This document shows, one piece after another, positions 9,280-18,973 of a stretch of DNA of 64,000 nt. Every line of letters begins with the position of its first letter. The stretch's first letter is position 1. Source of the DNA: Acetobacteraceae bacterium (GTDB lineage: Bacteria > Pseudomonadota > Alphaproteobacteria > Acetobacterales > Acetobacteraceae). Both the position numbers and the translations under genes were made by a program. A model generated the notes under the pieces. That model made no database searches. It was not told the DNA's origin and saw nothing but the letters and a program-made list of their open reading frames with translations. Location: positions 1-64,000 of the forward strand of contig CANJLW010000019.1 in NCBI GenBank assembly GCA_947475245.1. The letters are read 5' to 3'.

Positions 9280-10392
9280 TCAACCGTCTTCCGTGTGCAG
9301 GATCAAGGCGAGCGCCAGCATAAGCCCGGATACGGCCGGTGCCCAGGCGGCAAGCGCAACCGGCAGCGCGCCGGATTGTCCGAACTCCTCGGCGATCTTG
9401 GAGACGACGAACAGGGCGAATCCGGCACCGACGCCGCTGCCGATCATGCGCGCCACGCCTCCGCGCCGGGCGGGACGCATGGAGAAGCCGGCGGAGACCA
9501 AGGTCATGGTGGCCGCCAACAGCGGCAGCGCGAGCAGCGCCTGAAAATGGAGGCGATGTCGGATGGACGAAAACCCCGACCGATCGAGCAGCGCGATAAA
9601 ATCGGGCAGCGCCCAGAACGACAGCGTATTGGGCGACGCGAAGCTGTCCTGAACGCGCGAAACGGTCAGGTCGGTCGGCAAGGTCAGTTGCCGGCTCGCT
9701 TCGGGCAATTGATCCGGTCGAATGACCTGGGCGCTTTGAAACAGCCACTTGCCCTCGGCCAGCACGACTTCACTGGCTTCGATCCGCGACAGCAGCCGGT
9801 CGGAGGAATCCAGGCGGAAAACGCTGACCTGACGCGCGGTCAGCCGTTGTGCCTGTACGACCACCCCGTGAGCGTGGATGATCGCGACGCCGTTCGAGGT
9901 CAGTTCGCGGTCCGATTGGCGCAGCCAAAGTTGACCGCCGTTCAGCGCCAATGGGCCTCCGCCGGTGCGCAGAAAGGCATTGTCCAGCGCTTCCGCCCGC
10001 GCCAGCATCACTGATGAGACAGGACTGACCAGCGCGGTGGCGATCAGGCCGAACAGGATCGCGCAGAGTGTCGGCGCGGTCAGGAATTCCCACGCGGAAA
10101 CGCCGGCGGAGCGCGCGACGATCAGTTCGGAGGAACGGGTGAGGCGCCAAAAGCACAGGATGCCGCCCATCAGGACTGCGAAGGGCAGGATTTGCATGGC
10201 GATGAATGGAAGCTTGAGCGCCGCGATCTGGCTGACAAGGCCGAACGTCGCGTCCGGCTTGCTGGAGGAGCGGCGCAGCAGTTCGATGAAGTCGAACATC
10301 GACACCAGGCCGGCCAGGCCCAGCAGCATCGTGACGACGGCACCCACAAACTGGCGGGAGATGTAGTACGACAGGGTCATCGGCAGGTTCAT
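9280..10392 (-). CDS. lptG: LPS export ABC transporter permease LptG
   Basis: 370 residues. YjgP/YjgQ family permease with N-terminal helices (YISRQFVGAVVTMLLGLAG, LPFAVLMGGILCFWRLTRSS), a central periplasmic beta-jellyroll (about 120-270) and three C-terminal helices, the last ending LILHTEDG. With LptF and LptB it extracts LPS from the inner membrane. The start MNLPMTLSYY was chosen because GGAGG lies about 9 bases upstream and the ATG overlaps the lptF stop (ATGA). The ATPase gene lptB is not in the window. Confidence 0.92.
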   Translation of the reverse strand: MNLPMTLSYYISRQFVGAVVTMLLGLAGLVSMFDFIELLRRSSSKPDATFGLVSQIAALKLPFIAMQILPFAVLMGGILCFWRLTRSSELIVARSAGVSAWEFLTAPTLCAILFGLIATALVSPVSSVMLARAEALDNAFLRTGGGPLALNGGQLWLRQSDRELTSNGVAIIHAHGVVVQAQRLTARQVSVFRLDSSDRLLSRIEASEVVLAEGKWLFQSAQVIRPDQLPEASRQLTLPTDLTVSRVQDSFASPNTLSFWALPDFIALLDRSGFSSIRHRLHFQALLALPLLAATMTLVSAGFSMRPARRGGVARMIGSGVGAGFALFVVSKIAEEFGQSGALPVALAAWAPAVSGLMLALALILHTEDG

Positions 10393-11531
10393 GCCCTGCC
10401 TCCGCCGATCAGTCGTCTGGGCGAGGTGAGGCCGGCGCGGAGTTGCGGGCCGAGCAGGAGCCAGGCGCAGACGATGCCGGGGAGAAGGGCGTGCGCCCAC
10501 ATCAGCGGCAAAAGAGCATTATCGCGCGCGGCAAGGTTGCCGATGGCGAGGCCGACGGCGAGCAGCAGCACCATCGCGACGATGGTGACAAAGGGGCGCA
10601 CGAACCCGCCATGGCGGCGAAACGCGCCGCTGAGCACGGAGTAGAGCGCGACGAATGCATAGGACAGCGCGGTCAGCGGCGATGTCAGGCGGCGATATCC
10701 CTCGGCTTTCCATTTGCCGGCGTCACGCGGATTGATGGGATTTGGGTTCAGCAGGTTCGCCAGCGAGACCTCCGACATATCCGGCGGTCGGAAGCCGGTT
10801 TCCTTGGAGGAATCGGCGAGGTCCAGTTCGTTCTGTTGAAAAGTCAGGATGTTCAACCGACCGCTCTGGCGATCGAGTTCCTGTCGGCTGCCGTTTTCCA
10901 GCAGGACCCTTGGGCCGTTCGGTCCATCGAGCAATTCCCCGTGCTCCGCCAGAATCGTGGCATGGGCGGTTGCGTCCCGACTGTCGTCGACCAGGATGCC
11001 GCGTAACTTCCCATCCGGGTCGCGGGAACGGACATAGACCGTGAGCTTGTCGGAAATGGGGGTGAAAACGCCTTCTTGCAGCAGGAACGCCGCCAGCTTG
11101 TTGCGAATTTCCCATTGAAACTGACGGAAGGACGCGAGCGTCGACGGCACCGCGACGAGGTTCAGCCCGTATCCGGCGATCACGGCGAGCATTGCCACCA
11201 TGATGGCGGGCCGCGCCAGGGCCATGGGCGAAAGCCCGGCGGCGCGCATCACCGTCAGTTCCCGGTCACCGGCCAGGCGTTGGTAGATGAACTGGATCAC
11301 GACATAGGTTGTGATCGGCAGAATGATGGCGATGAAACTGGGGATCAGCAGTGAGGTCAGCTGCAGGAACACGCCGAAGGACAGGCCGCGATTAACCACC
11401 AGCTCCACGAACCGCAGGGACTGTGTCAGCCATATCAGCGCCGTCAGCCCACCGGTGACGACGACCAGCGCCAGAAAAATCTGACGGAAGATATAGAGAT
11501 CGAGGCGCGTGAAGATACTGCCGAGGCGCAT
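10389..11531 (-). CDS. lptF: LPS export ABC transporter permease LptF
   Basis: 380 residues, YjgP/YjgQ family. It starts MRLGSIFTRLDLYIFRQIFL and has helices near 15-35, 55-80 and 100-120, a periplasmic domain with SDKLTVYVRSRDPDGKLRG, and C-terminal helices from about residue 295. The pair LptF/LptG forms the transmembrane part of the Lpt bridge. This is the first gene of a five-gene minus-strand block (lptF-lptG-lptD-surA-rsmA) in which every junction overlaps or is within 2 bases, so LPS export and outer-membrane folding genes are co-expressed. The upstream gap of 63 bases must hold the promoter; no clear -35/-10 was recognised. Confidence 0.92.
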   Translation of the reverse strand: MRLGSIFTRLDLYIFRQIFLALVVVTGGLTALIWLTQSLRFVELVVNRGLSFGVFLQLTSLLIPSFIAIILPITTYVVIQFIYQRLAGDRELTVMRAAGLSPMALARPAIMVAMLAVIAGYGLNLVAVPSTLASFRQFQWEIRNKLAAFLLQEGVFTPISDKLTVYVRSRDPDGKLRGILVDDSRDATAHATILAEHGELLDGPNGPRVLLENGSRQELDRQSGRLNILTFQQNELDLADSSKETGFRPPDMSEVSLANLLNPNPINPRDAGKWKAEGYRRLTSPLTALSYAFVALYSVLSGAFRRHGGFVRPFVTIVAMVLLLAVGLAIGNLAARDNALLPLMWAHALLPGIVCAWLLLGPQLRAGLTSPRRLIGGGRA

Positions 11532-11594
11532 GGGGTGTTTCTGCGGCAGTGGGTCCGTCGATGCAACAGGCTTGCCGGTCGAGGGATCGATCGG

Positions 11595-13028
11595 TCAGGG
11601 CAAAACCTTGCCGGGGTTCATCATACCGCGCGGGTCGAGCGCCGCCTTGATGCGCTGCATCAGCGCCAGTTCGGCGCCGCCGCGCCAGTCCGGCATCATA
11701 TAGGGCTTAAGCCTGCCGATCCCGTGTTCTGCAGAGAAGCTGCCGTCGTACTCGCGCACGACCTCGTTCACCGCGTCCATGATCGCGTGATCCTGGGCCA
11801 GGAACCACGCCGGATCGGCGTCGATCGGCTGTTCCAGATTGAAGTGGATGTTGCCGTCCCCCATGTGGCCGAACGGCACGATGCGCACGCCCGGCAGCAA
11901 TTGCTCGCACGCGGCGGTAGCCTTGCGGATGAAATCGGGGACTTTCGACACCGGCACCGACACGTCGTTCTTGACGCTGGCGCCTTCGCGCTTCTGGCCT
12001 TCGGAGTGTTCTTCCCGCAGTCGCCAGATGGCGGCGCGCTGTGCGTCCGACTCCGCGATGGCGGCGTCCTGCACGATGCCGTCGGTCAGGGCTTTTTCCA
12101 GCACCTCTTCCATTGACGCGCGCAGCCCGGCGTTCAGGCGCGGGGTGGCGAGTTCCACCAGGGCGTACCACGGGGATGGGTTTTCCAGGGGAAGAACGGC
12201 GTTGGGGATATGCTTCAGCACGAACGTGGTGCCCAGTCCCGACATCAGCTCGAACGCGCTGATCGCGGCGGCGTCGTGCGATTGAAAGCGGGTGAACAGT
12301 TCCAGCGCGTCTTCCGGGGTATTCAGTCCGCAGAGCGCGACCGCCATTTCCCTGGGCTGGGGGGCGAGTTTCAGCACCGCGGCGGTGATGATGCCCAGGG
12401 TGCCTTCCGAGCCGACGAAGAGTTGGCGCAGGCAATAGCCGGTGTTGTCCTTGCGCAGGCGCCTCAGCCCGTTCCAGATTTCGCCGTCGGGCAGCACCAC
12501 TTCAAGGCCGAGCACGAGGTCGCGGGCATTGCCGTAGCGGACGGTGTTATTGCCGCCGGCGTTCACCGCCAGCACGCCACCGATCTGCGCGGTGCCTTCG
12601 GACGAAATGGACAGCGGCAGCAGGCAGCCGGCATCGGCCGCGGCAATTTGCGCCGCCTTCAGCGTGACCCCGGCCTCGATCGTCAGCGTCATGTCCACCG
12701 GGTCGAGCGCGCGGATGCGGTTAAGGCGGGATGTGCTGAGCACCAGTTCGGAGCCGTCTTCGTTCGGCACCGCGCCGCCGACCATCGATGTATTGCCGCC
12801 TTGCGGGACGATGGGCGTGCCGGCGGCGGCGCAGAGCCGGACCACGGCCGCCAGTTCCTCCGTCGTGCCCGGTCGCACGACCGCGCGGGTACGACCCTGA
12901 TACAGGCGGCGCCAGTCCTCGGCATAGGATGCGGTGTCGGATGTCTCGGTCAACAGGCCGCGATCGCCGACGATGGCCCGGATGCTGTCGATCAGGCGGT
13001 CGGTGGCGGGGATGGCGGTATCGGGCAT
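11595..13028 (-). CDS. FAD-binding 2-hydroxyacid dehydrogenase (GlcD/D2HGDH type)
   Basis: 477 residues. An FAD-binding type 4 domain (VVRPGTTEELAAVVRLCAAA, then IVPQGGNTSMVGGAVPNEDG; LFVGSEGTLGIITAAVLKLA) is followed by a VAO-type C-terminal substrate domain with the metal-site motif FGHMGDGNIHFNL and SAEHGIGRLKPYMM. This fits D-lactate, D-2-hydroxyglutarate or glycolate dehydrogenases, which pass electrons to a quinone or flavoprotein; the exact substrate cannot be read from sequence. The ATG at 13028 has AAGGA 7 bases upstream. The gene stands alone and diverges from the dimethylformamidase-like gene. Confidence 0.88.
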   Translation of the reverse strand: MPDTAIPATDRLIDSIRAIVGDRGLLTETSDTASYAEDWRRLYQGRTRAVVRPGTTEELAAVVRLCAAAGTPIVPQGGNTSMVGGAVPNEDGSELVLSTSRLNRIRALDPVDMTLTIEAGVTLKAAQIAAADAGCLLPLSISSEGTAQIGGVLAVNAGGNNTVRYGNARDLVLGLEVVLPDGEIWNGLRRLRKDNTGYCLRQLFVGSEGTLGIITAAVLKLAPQPREMAVALCGLNTPEDALELFTRFQSHDAAAISAFELMSGLGTTFVLKHIPNAVLPLENPSPWYALVELATPRLNAGLRASMEEVLEKALTDGIVQDAAIAESDAQRAAIWRLREEHSEGQKREGASVKNDVSVPVSKVPDFIRKATAACEQLLPGVRIVPFGHMGDGNIHFNLEQPIDADPAWFLAQDHAIMDAVNEVVREYDGSFSAEHGIGRLKPYMMPDWRGGAELALMQRIKAALDPRGMMNPGKVLP

Positions 13029-13099
13029 GTTGCGATCCTTGGGGTCGTATTGTTGGGCAACGAATAGTCGCGCGCAGGGTACCGGCGGGACAGGCGGGG

Positions 13100-13128
13100 T
13101 CAAGATGGGGGTCTCAAGATGGTTGACA
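13100..13128 (+). promoter_or_regulatory. Direct repeat next to a TTGACA box in a divergent promoter region
   Basis: The 9-base word TCAAGATGG occurs at 13100-13108 and again at 13114-13122, a 14-base period, directly followed by a perfect -35-like TTGACA at 13123-13128. A matching -10 at 17 bases (TCAGGC) is poor, so the promoter itself is uncertain. The site lies in the 130-base gap between two diverging genes and could bind a regulator of either one. Confidence 0.35.
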
Positions 13129-13158
13129 CCGCGTAGGCCGGTTCGTCAGGCTCTACCC

Positions 13159-15306
13159 ATGTCATACGCAGAATTGCCGGTTACCGGCTATCTCGACCGT
13201 TTCTCCCATCGTCCGGGTGAGACTTTCACCGCCTATATCGGCACCGCAGAGCCGGGCGATGTGCGCATTCGGCTGGTGCGGGTGATCGGGGGCGATCCAA
13301 ATCCGGCGGGCCCCGGGCTGCGCCTGGACCCGGTGGCAGGACTGGATCAAACGATTGCCGGGCGGCGGCAGCCGATCCGTCTGGGATCGTATGGCGTGGT
13401 GCCTCGGTTACCGCCGGTGGACCCTCGGGCGCCGATGACGCTGACCGCCCTGGTTTGCCCGGGTCTGGTGGATCGGCGGCAGGCAGTTCTGTCGGTCGGC
13501 CCGTTGGTGCTGGCGATCGGACCGCAAGGGGTGTTCGGCCGCATCGGCGAACAGAGCCTGGGCGTTACCGAGCCAATGCGGGCGCTGTGCTGGTATCGGG
13601 TCTGGCTGAGCGTCGATCCGGCCTCCGGCGAAGCGGTTGTCGGGCAGCATCGGTTGGATCGGTCGACCCCGGCTGTGACGGCGTCGAGGCTTTCGATCCC
13701 GGACCTGCATACCGACGGCGGGGCATTGATCGCCGCGTGCGATCCATCCGCGCCGGGGCTGCATTTCACCGGCAAGATCGAAGACCCGGCCTTGCTGGCG
13801 CGCGCAACGCCCGCCTGGCCGAAGCCGCTTCGCACCCCCGCCGGGCCGGTTCTGGCGGCCTGGGATTTCTCCCGCGAGATTCCGACACAGCACTTCGTCG
13901 ATACTGGTCCGCATGCGTGTCATGGCACCCTGGTGAACATGCCGACCCGCGCGGTGGTCGGCGCGCGATGGACGGGGCAGGAACAGGCCTGGAAGCATGC
14001 GCCGGAAGATTACGCGGCGATCCATTTCCACGCCGACGATCTCGGCGATTGCGAGTGGGAGCCATGCTTCACGTGGATCGTGCCCGACGACATGCCCAGC
14101 GGTGCCTATGCGTTGCACCTGACCTGCGCCCGCGGGGAGGACTGGTTGCCGCTATACATCCTGCCCAAACGTCAGGGTCCGCATGCGGCGGTGGCGTTCC
14201 TGGCGTCGACCTTCACGTATCAAGCCTATGCGAACCACGCGCGGGACAACGCCGACGCGGCCTATCTGGACCGCGTCGCGGCGTGGGGAGCCTATCCCTA
14301 TAATCCCGACCATTATCCGCTGTACGGGCGGTCGATGTACAACGTGCACGCCGACGGCAGCGGCGTGGCGTTTTCGTCGCGACGCAGACCGATCCTGACC
14401 ATGCGGCCCGGCTTTCTGACCTTTAACGACGCGGCGGGGTCTGGGTTGCGGCACTATCCGGCCGATACACATCTGCTCGGATGGCTGGAAGCACGGGGCA
14501 TCGCGTTCGACGTCATCACGGACGAGGACCTGGACGAAGAAGGTCTTGCGCTGTTGCAGCCCTACAAGACCGTGCTGACCGGGTCGCACCCCGAATACCA
14601 CACGCCGGCAACACTCGATGCCCTGAGCGCCTATACAGCCGGCGGCGGCCGCATGGTCTATCTTGGCGGCGACGGGTTCTATTGGCGCGTGGCGCGCGAT
14701 CCGGCTTTGCCCTGGGCGATGGAACTGCGACGGGCGGAAGGCGGTATCCGCACCTGGGCGGCGGAACCGGGCGAATACTACCACCAGTTCGACGGTGCCT
14801 ATGGCGGCCTGTGGCGGCGGAACCGTCGACCGCCGCAAGCGATCTGCGGCGTCGGCTTTTCCGGACAAGGCCTGTTCGAGGGCACGCATTACCGCCTGAC
14901 GGCGGCGGCGCGCACCCCCCGCTTCGCCTGGCTGGTCGAGGGTATCGAAGGCGAAATCCTGGGCGATTACGGCCTGTCCGGCGGCGGGGCGGCGGGGTTC
15001 GAGTTGGATCGCGCCGACGCCGCTTTGGGCACGCCCGACGGCGCGGTGATCCTGGCATGCTCGGAAGACCCGCCGGCGTCGTTTTTCACCGTGCCAGAAG
15101 AAGTGCTGGCCGGTCGGCGCACGGTGTCGGGCGAACGGCTGGAAGCCCTGATCCGCGGTGAGATCGTCTATTTCGAAACCGAAGGCGGCGGGGCCGTATT
15201 CTCCGTCGGTTCCATCACCTTCTGCGGCAGCCTGTGGCGGGACGGGTTCGAGGGACCGGTTTCGCGACTGTTGGAGAATGTCGTGCGGCGCTTCGGCGAC
15301 CTATGA
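13159..15306 (+). CDS. N,N-dimethylformamidase large (beta) subunit-like protein
   Basis: 715 residues against roughly 760 for the studied enzyme. The N-terminal half has Ig-like and LamG-like beta regions (AAWDFSREIPTQHFVD to IHFHADDLGDCEW, about 233-300). The C-terminal half holds conserved blocks FTYQAYAN (351-358), NPDHYPLYGRSMYNVH (382-397) and TGSHPEYHTP (474-483). In dimethylformamidase a mononuclear iron is bound by two Tyr and a Glu, with a nearby His; Tyr in the first two blocks and H477/E479 in the third are the probable equivalents. It would hydrolyse an amide to amine and acid. The small subunit is not found nearby. The 3' end overlaps the convergent MFS gene by 6 bases. Confidence 0.72.
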   Translation: MSYAELPVTGYLDRFSHRPGETFTAYIGTAEPGDVRIRLVRVIGGDPNPAGPGLRLDPVAGLDQTIAGRRQPIRLGSYGVVPRLPPVDPRAPMTLTALVCPGLVDRRQAVLSVGPLVLAIGPQGVFGRIGEQSLGVTEPMRALCWYRVWLSVDPASGEAVVGQHRLDRSTPAVTASRLSIPDLHTDGGALIAACDPSAPGLHFTGKIEDPALLARATPAWPKPLRTPAGPVLAAWDFSREIPTQHFVDTGPHACHGTLVNMPTRAVVGARWTGQEQAWKHAPEDYAAIHFHADDLGDCEWEPCFTWIVPDDMPSGAYALHLTCARGEDWLPLYILPKRQGPHAAVAFLASTFTYQAYANHARDNADAAYLDRVAAWGAYPYNPDHYPLYGRSMYNVHADGSGVAFSSRRRPILTMRPGFLTFNDAAGSGLRHYPADTHLLGWLEARGIAFDVITDEDLDEEGLALLQPYKTVLTGSHPEYHTPATLDALSAYTAGGGRMVYLGGDGFYWRVARDPALPWAMELRRAEGGIRTWAAEPGEYYHQFDGAYGGLWRRNRRPPQAICGVGFSGQGLFEGTHYRLTAAARTPRFAWLVEGIEGEILGDYGLSGGGAAGFELDRADAALGTPDGAVILACSEDPPASFFTVPEEVLAGRRTVSGERLEALIRGEIVYFETEGGGAVFSVGSITFCGSLWRDGFEGPVSRLLENVVRRFGDL

Positions 15307-16551
15307 TTTTTTGCCCGTCGGCCACAGCAGGGCGATGGTGCTGATCGTCTGCAACAGCACCGTCAGCCCCAGTGCCCAGCCGTAACCTGCGGTCGCCCAA
15401 CCGCCGGACTCCGTTCTGGGCCAAAGGTCGAGGATCCAGCCGATCGCGTTCTGCAAAACGAACACCAGCACCAGCATGGTGAAGTTGATGGCAGTGCCGA
15501 CACGCCCGGCGATCTGCGGCGGAAAGCGCTGCGCCAAGGCGGCATAGCCGGACGGGCCGGCGGCGCTGGCGAAGGTCAGGCAGAACCAGATTGCCCCAAC
15601 CACCGCCGGGTGTTGCGACGGCAGGCAGATCAACAGCCATTGCATCACCCAACTGACGCCGATCGCGACATACGCGGCGGTCATCGGGCTGAACCCGCGA
15701 CGCTGCAGGCGAGACGCCAATTGCCCCATCAACAGGCTGCCGGCCATCATGCCCATCATGTTCACCGCCAACAGCGCCGCGCGGGGCTCATCAGAGAAGC
15801 CGCCGACATCGCGCAGCCAGGGGCCGGCCCATAACCCGCCATAGACGAAGCTGAAGCCGGACAGCAGCGCGATCGCGGGCGCAATCCGCAGATAGGTCGG
15901 GTTGGCGAAAATTCGCCCGAACTCCGCCATTTCCCGTCGCAATCCCCTGCCGGGCGGCGCGGCGGGCGTGCGGTCGGGCATGCGCCACCAGATGCAGGTG
16001 GAAACAACGATCGCCCCGGCGGCCAGAATCCAGAAAACGCCGCGCCAGCCGATCTGCGGAAGGATTTGCTGCGCCGGCCAGGTCGCCGCCAACCCGCCGA
16101 CGGAGGCCATGAAAACGCCCGCCCCGGTCATCGCCGCGACCTTGTCGCGGGTCACCCATTGGGCGTGCGCGGTCAGCATCGCGATCATGCCGACACTGAT
16201 GCCGCATCCCGTGACGAAGCGGCCGAAGGCAAGGCTGAGCGGTCCGGTCGCCAGCGCGCACAGGGTAAAGCCCGCCGCCGCGACCAGTGACAGAAAGATT
16301 TGCACTCGCCGCACGCCGAACACATCCATCGCCATGCCGACCGGCAATTGCGCGGCGGCGTACGAGACGAAGAACACGGCGGACAACAGGCCGAGCTGCG
16401 TCGCCGACAAGGAGAACTCCAACGCCAGCGCGGGGCCGATGGTCGCGACCAACGCCCGCGCCGCCTGGTTCAGGAAGTTAACCCCTGATAGCGGCAGGGT
16501 CACGCGCAGCAGCACGTCACGCGTGGTCGTCGGAGTGAAAGATGTCGTCAT
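15301..16551 (-). CDS. MFS transporter
   Basis: 416 residues with about 12 hydrophobic segments. Major-facilitator signatures include AVFFVSYAAAQLPVGMAMD with DVFGVRRVQ after helix 2 (the D-x-x-G-x-R-R loop) and RFVTGCGISVGMIAML in helix 4. It resembles nitrate/sugar-phosphate-type MFS permeases, but the substrate is not recognisable. It begins 15 bases after the phnE-type permease gene on the same strand and is probably the last gene of that operon, so it may handle a related compound. Its end overlaps the dimethylformamidase-like gene. Confidence 0.8.
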   Translation of the reverse strand: MTTSFTPTTTRDVLLRVTLPLSGVNFLNQAARALVATIGPALALEFSLSATQLGLLSAVFFVSYAAAQLPVGMAMDVFGVRRVQIFLSLVAAAGFTLCALATGPLSLAFGRFVTGCGISVGMIAMLTAHAQWVTRDKVAAMTGAGVFMASVGGLAATWPAQQILPQIGWRGVFWILAAGAIVVSTCIWWRMPDRTPAAPPGRGLRREMAEFGRIFANPTYLRIAPAIALLSGFSFVYGGLWAGPWLRDVGGFSDEPRAALLAVNMMGMMAGSLLMGQLASRLQRRGFSPMTAAYVAIGVSWVMQWLLICLPSQHPAVVGAIWFCLTFASAAGPSGYAALAQRFPPQIAGRVGTAINFTMLVLVFVLQNAIGWILDLWPRTESGGWATAGYGWALGLTVLLQTISTIALLWPTGKKS

Positions 16552-16566
16552 GCCAACGGTCCTACG

Positions 16567-17373
16567 TCAAATGATCCGCTGGCGCACCTGGGCGGAAACC
16601 CATTCGGAAATGAAAACGGTGACCAGGATGGCGGCGAAGATCACCGTCACTTCCGGCCAGGCGAGGCGCGAGACGCTCGCGTTGAGTTGCAGCCCGATCC
16701 CGCCCGCGCCGACCAGGCCAAGCACGGCGGACTCGCGGATGTTGATGTCCCAGCGATACACGACGATCCCGGCAAAGGCGGGCATGATCTGCGGCACAAT
16801 GGCATAAATCAGCCGCTGCGGACCGGTTGCGCCGGTCGCCTCGATCGCTTCCACCTGCTTGTTGTCCACCTCTTCGATCGCTTCGTACAGCAGTTTGCCG
16901 ACGAAGCCGATGGAACGCAGGCCGATCGCGACAATGCCGGCCAACACGCCGGGGCCGAGCACCGTGACCAGCAGCAACGCCCAGATCAGGGCATTGATGG
17001 AGCGCGACGACACGATCACCGTCAGCGCCAGCGGTCGAATGAACGCCGCGCTCGGCGTTGTGTTGCGAGCCGCGAGAAACGCGACCGGGGTGCCCAACAA
17101 CACGCCCAGCAAGGTCCCGAGCGTGGCCATGTTGATGGTGTCCCAAAGCGGCGACCACAAGGACGGCAAAACCGACCAGCGCGGCGGGAACATGCGGCCG
17201 ATCAGGTCGGCGGCCTGGGCGGGCGCGTCGTAAACGAAATCCCAGATCGTGTTCTCGTTCAGAATATCCCAACACTGGACCAGCAGGGCAACCGCCAGCA
17301 GCCAGCCCACCCAGCGGATCAGCGAGCCCGCCGGCGTATGTCGTCGCCAAAGTTTGTTCTCGGTGATGGGCAT
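16567..17373 (-). CDS. phnE: Phosphonate-type ABC transporter permease (second PhnE)
   Basis: 268 residues. About six membrane helices and the binding-protein-dependent permease EAA loop (EAIEATGATGPQRLIYAIVP). The ending YRWDINIRESAVLGLVGAGG is characteristic of PhnE proteins. It overlaps the preceding permease gene by one base (TGATG), so the two probably form a heterodimeric channel for the PhnC ATPase and PhnD binding protein. The transported anion may be a phosphonate, phosphite or phosphate ester; no C-P lyase or other catabolic gene is near. Confidence 0.88.
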   Translation of the reverse strand: MPITENKLWRRHTPAGSLIRWVGWLLAVALLVQCWDILNENTIWDFVYDAPAQAADLIGRMFPPRWSVLPSLWSPLWDTINMATLGTLLGVLLGTPVAFLAARNTTPSAAFIRPLALTVIVSSRSINALIWALLLVTVLGPGVLAGIVAIGLRSIGFVGKLLYEAIEEVDNKQVEAIEATGATGPQRLIYAIVPQIMPAFAGIVVYRWDINIRESAVLGLVGAGGIGLQLNASVSRLAWPEVTVIFAAILVTVFISEWVSAQVRQRII

Positions 17374-18167
17374 CAGCGCAACCGACCGCGGATCAGGCTG
17401 GACGCGTATTCGGTCGCCATCACGATGCCGATGATCGCCAGTAGAATGGCGGCGGCGGTGTCGAACTCATATCGCTCGAACGAGGTATTCAGTGTCGCGC
17501 CGATCCCCCCCGCGCCGACGATGCCGATCACCGCGCTTTCGCGGAAATTGATGTCCAGGCGATACACCGACAGGCCGATGAACCGCGCCATGACCTGCGG
17601 CTGCACCCCGTAGTTGATGATCTGCATCGGACTCGCGCCGGTGGCGCGGATGGCTTCCATCTGCGTGGCGTCGATGTCCTCGATATCCTCCGCCAGCAAT
17701 TTGGCCATGAAGCCGATGGTGGCGAAGGCCAGGGTCGCGACGCCCGCCAGCGGCCCGAACCCGAACATCTTCACGAACAGGATCGCGACGATGATTTCCG
17801 GAAACGTTCGCGATATCGCGATGATACCGCGGCACAGCAGATAAACCGGCATCGGTGCCAGATTGCGCGCCGCGCCCAATCCGACGGGCAGCGAAATGGC
17901 GACGCCGGCGGCGGTGGCGACCACGGTCATGGTCAGGCTTTCGATGAAGCCTTCTTCGATCTCACGCCAATGCGTGACGATGTTCGGGTGACCGAAGGCA
18001 GAGACGAATGCCCAGCCGCGTTCCAACCCCAGCGCGAGACGCGCCCAGTTGATGTGCAGCGTGCCGACCGCGAGCGCCAGATAAACCGCGCCGCCGAGGT
18101 ACAGGCCATAGCGCAGCCAGGGGTTTCGGATCAGCGGCGGCGGCGACCACCGCGCGACGTCACGCAT
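17373..18167 (-). CDS. phnE: Phosphonate-type ABC transporter permease (first PhnE)
   Basis: 264 residues from [11 protein letters not shown]. It has several membrane segments, the EAA loop [20 protein letters not shown], and [20 protein letters not shown] near the end, which parallels the second permease and shows the two are paralogues. The ATG at 18167 overlaps the phnC stop by 8 bases and gives normal family length; an in-frame start at 18227 would lie further inside phnC. It acts in the inner membrane with PhnC and PhnD. Confidence 0.88.
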   Translation of the reverse strand: MRDVARWSPPPLIRNPWLRYGLYLGGAVYLALAVGTLHINWARLALGLERGWAFVSAFGHPNIVTHWREIEEGFIESLTMTVVATAAGVAISLPVGLGAARNLAPMPVYLLCRGIIAISRTFPEIIVAILFVKMFGFGPLAGVATLAFATIGFMAKLLAEDIEDIDATQMEAIRATGASPMQIINYGVQPQVMARFIGLSVYRLDINFRESAVIGIVGAGGIGATLNTSFERYEFDTAAAILLAIIGIVMATEYASSLIRGRLR

Positions 18168-18966
18168 CGTCGTCGCCGGAATCGTCGTCAACAGGTCGGA
18201 TCGTGGCGGACCAGTCTTCCTCCCCATAAATCGTGGTCAGCATATCCGGCGTCAGCGCATCCGGCGCGCCGTCGAAGACCACTCGCCCGGCGCGCAGCCC
18301 GACGATCCGCGGCACGAACATTTGCGCCAGCGCGACGTCGTGGATGTTGACGATCGCCGCCAGGTCCCGTTCCGCGCAGAGTTCGACCAGCAATCGCATG
18401 ATCTGACGCGACGTCTTGGGATCGAGGCTCGCCGTCGGCTCATCCACCAGCAACAACCCTGGATTCTGGATCAGCGCTCGGCAAATGCCGACACGCTGCC
18501 GCTGACCGCCCGATAATTCATCGGCGCGCTTGTCTGCAAGGCCGAGCAGCCCGACGCGATCGAGGAGACGAAAGGCTTCGGCGATGTCGGCGGCGGGAAA
18601 ACGTCGCGCCCAGGACGCCCAGAAGCCGACGTAGCCGAGACGGCCGGAAAGGACGTTTTCCATGACGGTCAGGCGTTCCACCAGGGCGTATTCCTGGAAG
18701 ATCATGCCCATCCGTCGACGGGCGCGGCGCAACGCGCCGCCGCCGATGCCGGTGACTTCCGAGCCGTCGAGCACCACGCGACCGGCGCTTGGTTCAACCA
18801 GCCGGTTGACACAACGGATCAGCGTGGATTTTCCGGCGCCGGACGGGCCGATCAACGCCATCAACTGGCCCTTGGGCACAACCAGATCGACGTTGTCCAA
18901 AGCCAGGTCGCTGTTGGCGGCGTGCTTGCCGGCATAGCGCTTGGTCAGCCCGGCGATGGTCAGCAT
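18160..18966 (-). CDS. phnC: Phosphonate-type ABC transporter ATP-binding protein
   Basis: 268 residues. Walker [18 protein letters not shown] (about 40-56), Q-loop [21 protein letters not shown] signature [15 protein letters not shown], Walker [14 protein letters not shown] and switch His in NIHDVALAQ. The pattern [18 protein letters not shown] is typical of PhnC. An acidic tail (DDDSGDDDA) follows the family core. It powers the two PhnE permeases. It starts 7 bases after the phnD stop, in the order phnD-phnC-phnE-phnE. Confidence 0.92.
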   Translation of the reverse strand: MLTIAGLTKRYAGKHAANSDLALDNVDLVVPKGQLMALIGPSGAGKSTLIRCVNRLVEPSAGRVVLDGSEVTGIGGGALRRARRRMGMIFQEYALVERLTVMENVLSGRLGYVGFWASWARRFPAADIAEAFRLLDRVGLLGLADKRADELSGGQRQRVGICRALIQNPGLLLVDEPTASLDPKTSRQIMRLLVELCAERDLAAIVNIHDVALAQMFVPRIVGLRAGRVVFDGAPDALTPDMLTTIYGEEDWSATIRPVDDDSGDDDA

Positions 18967-18973
18967 GAAAAGA

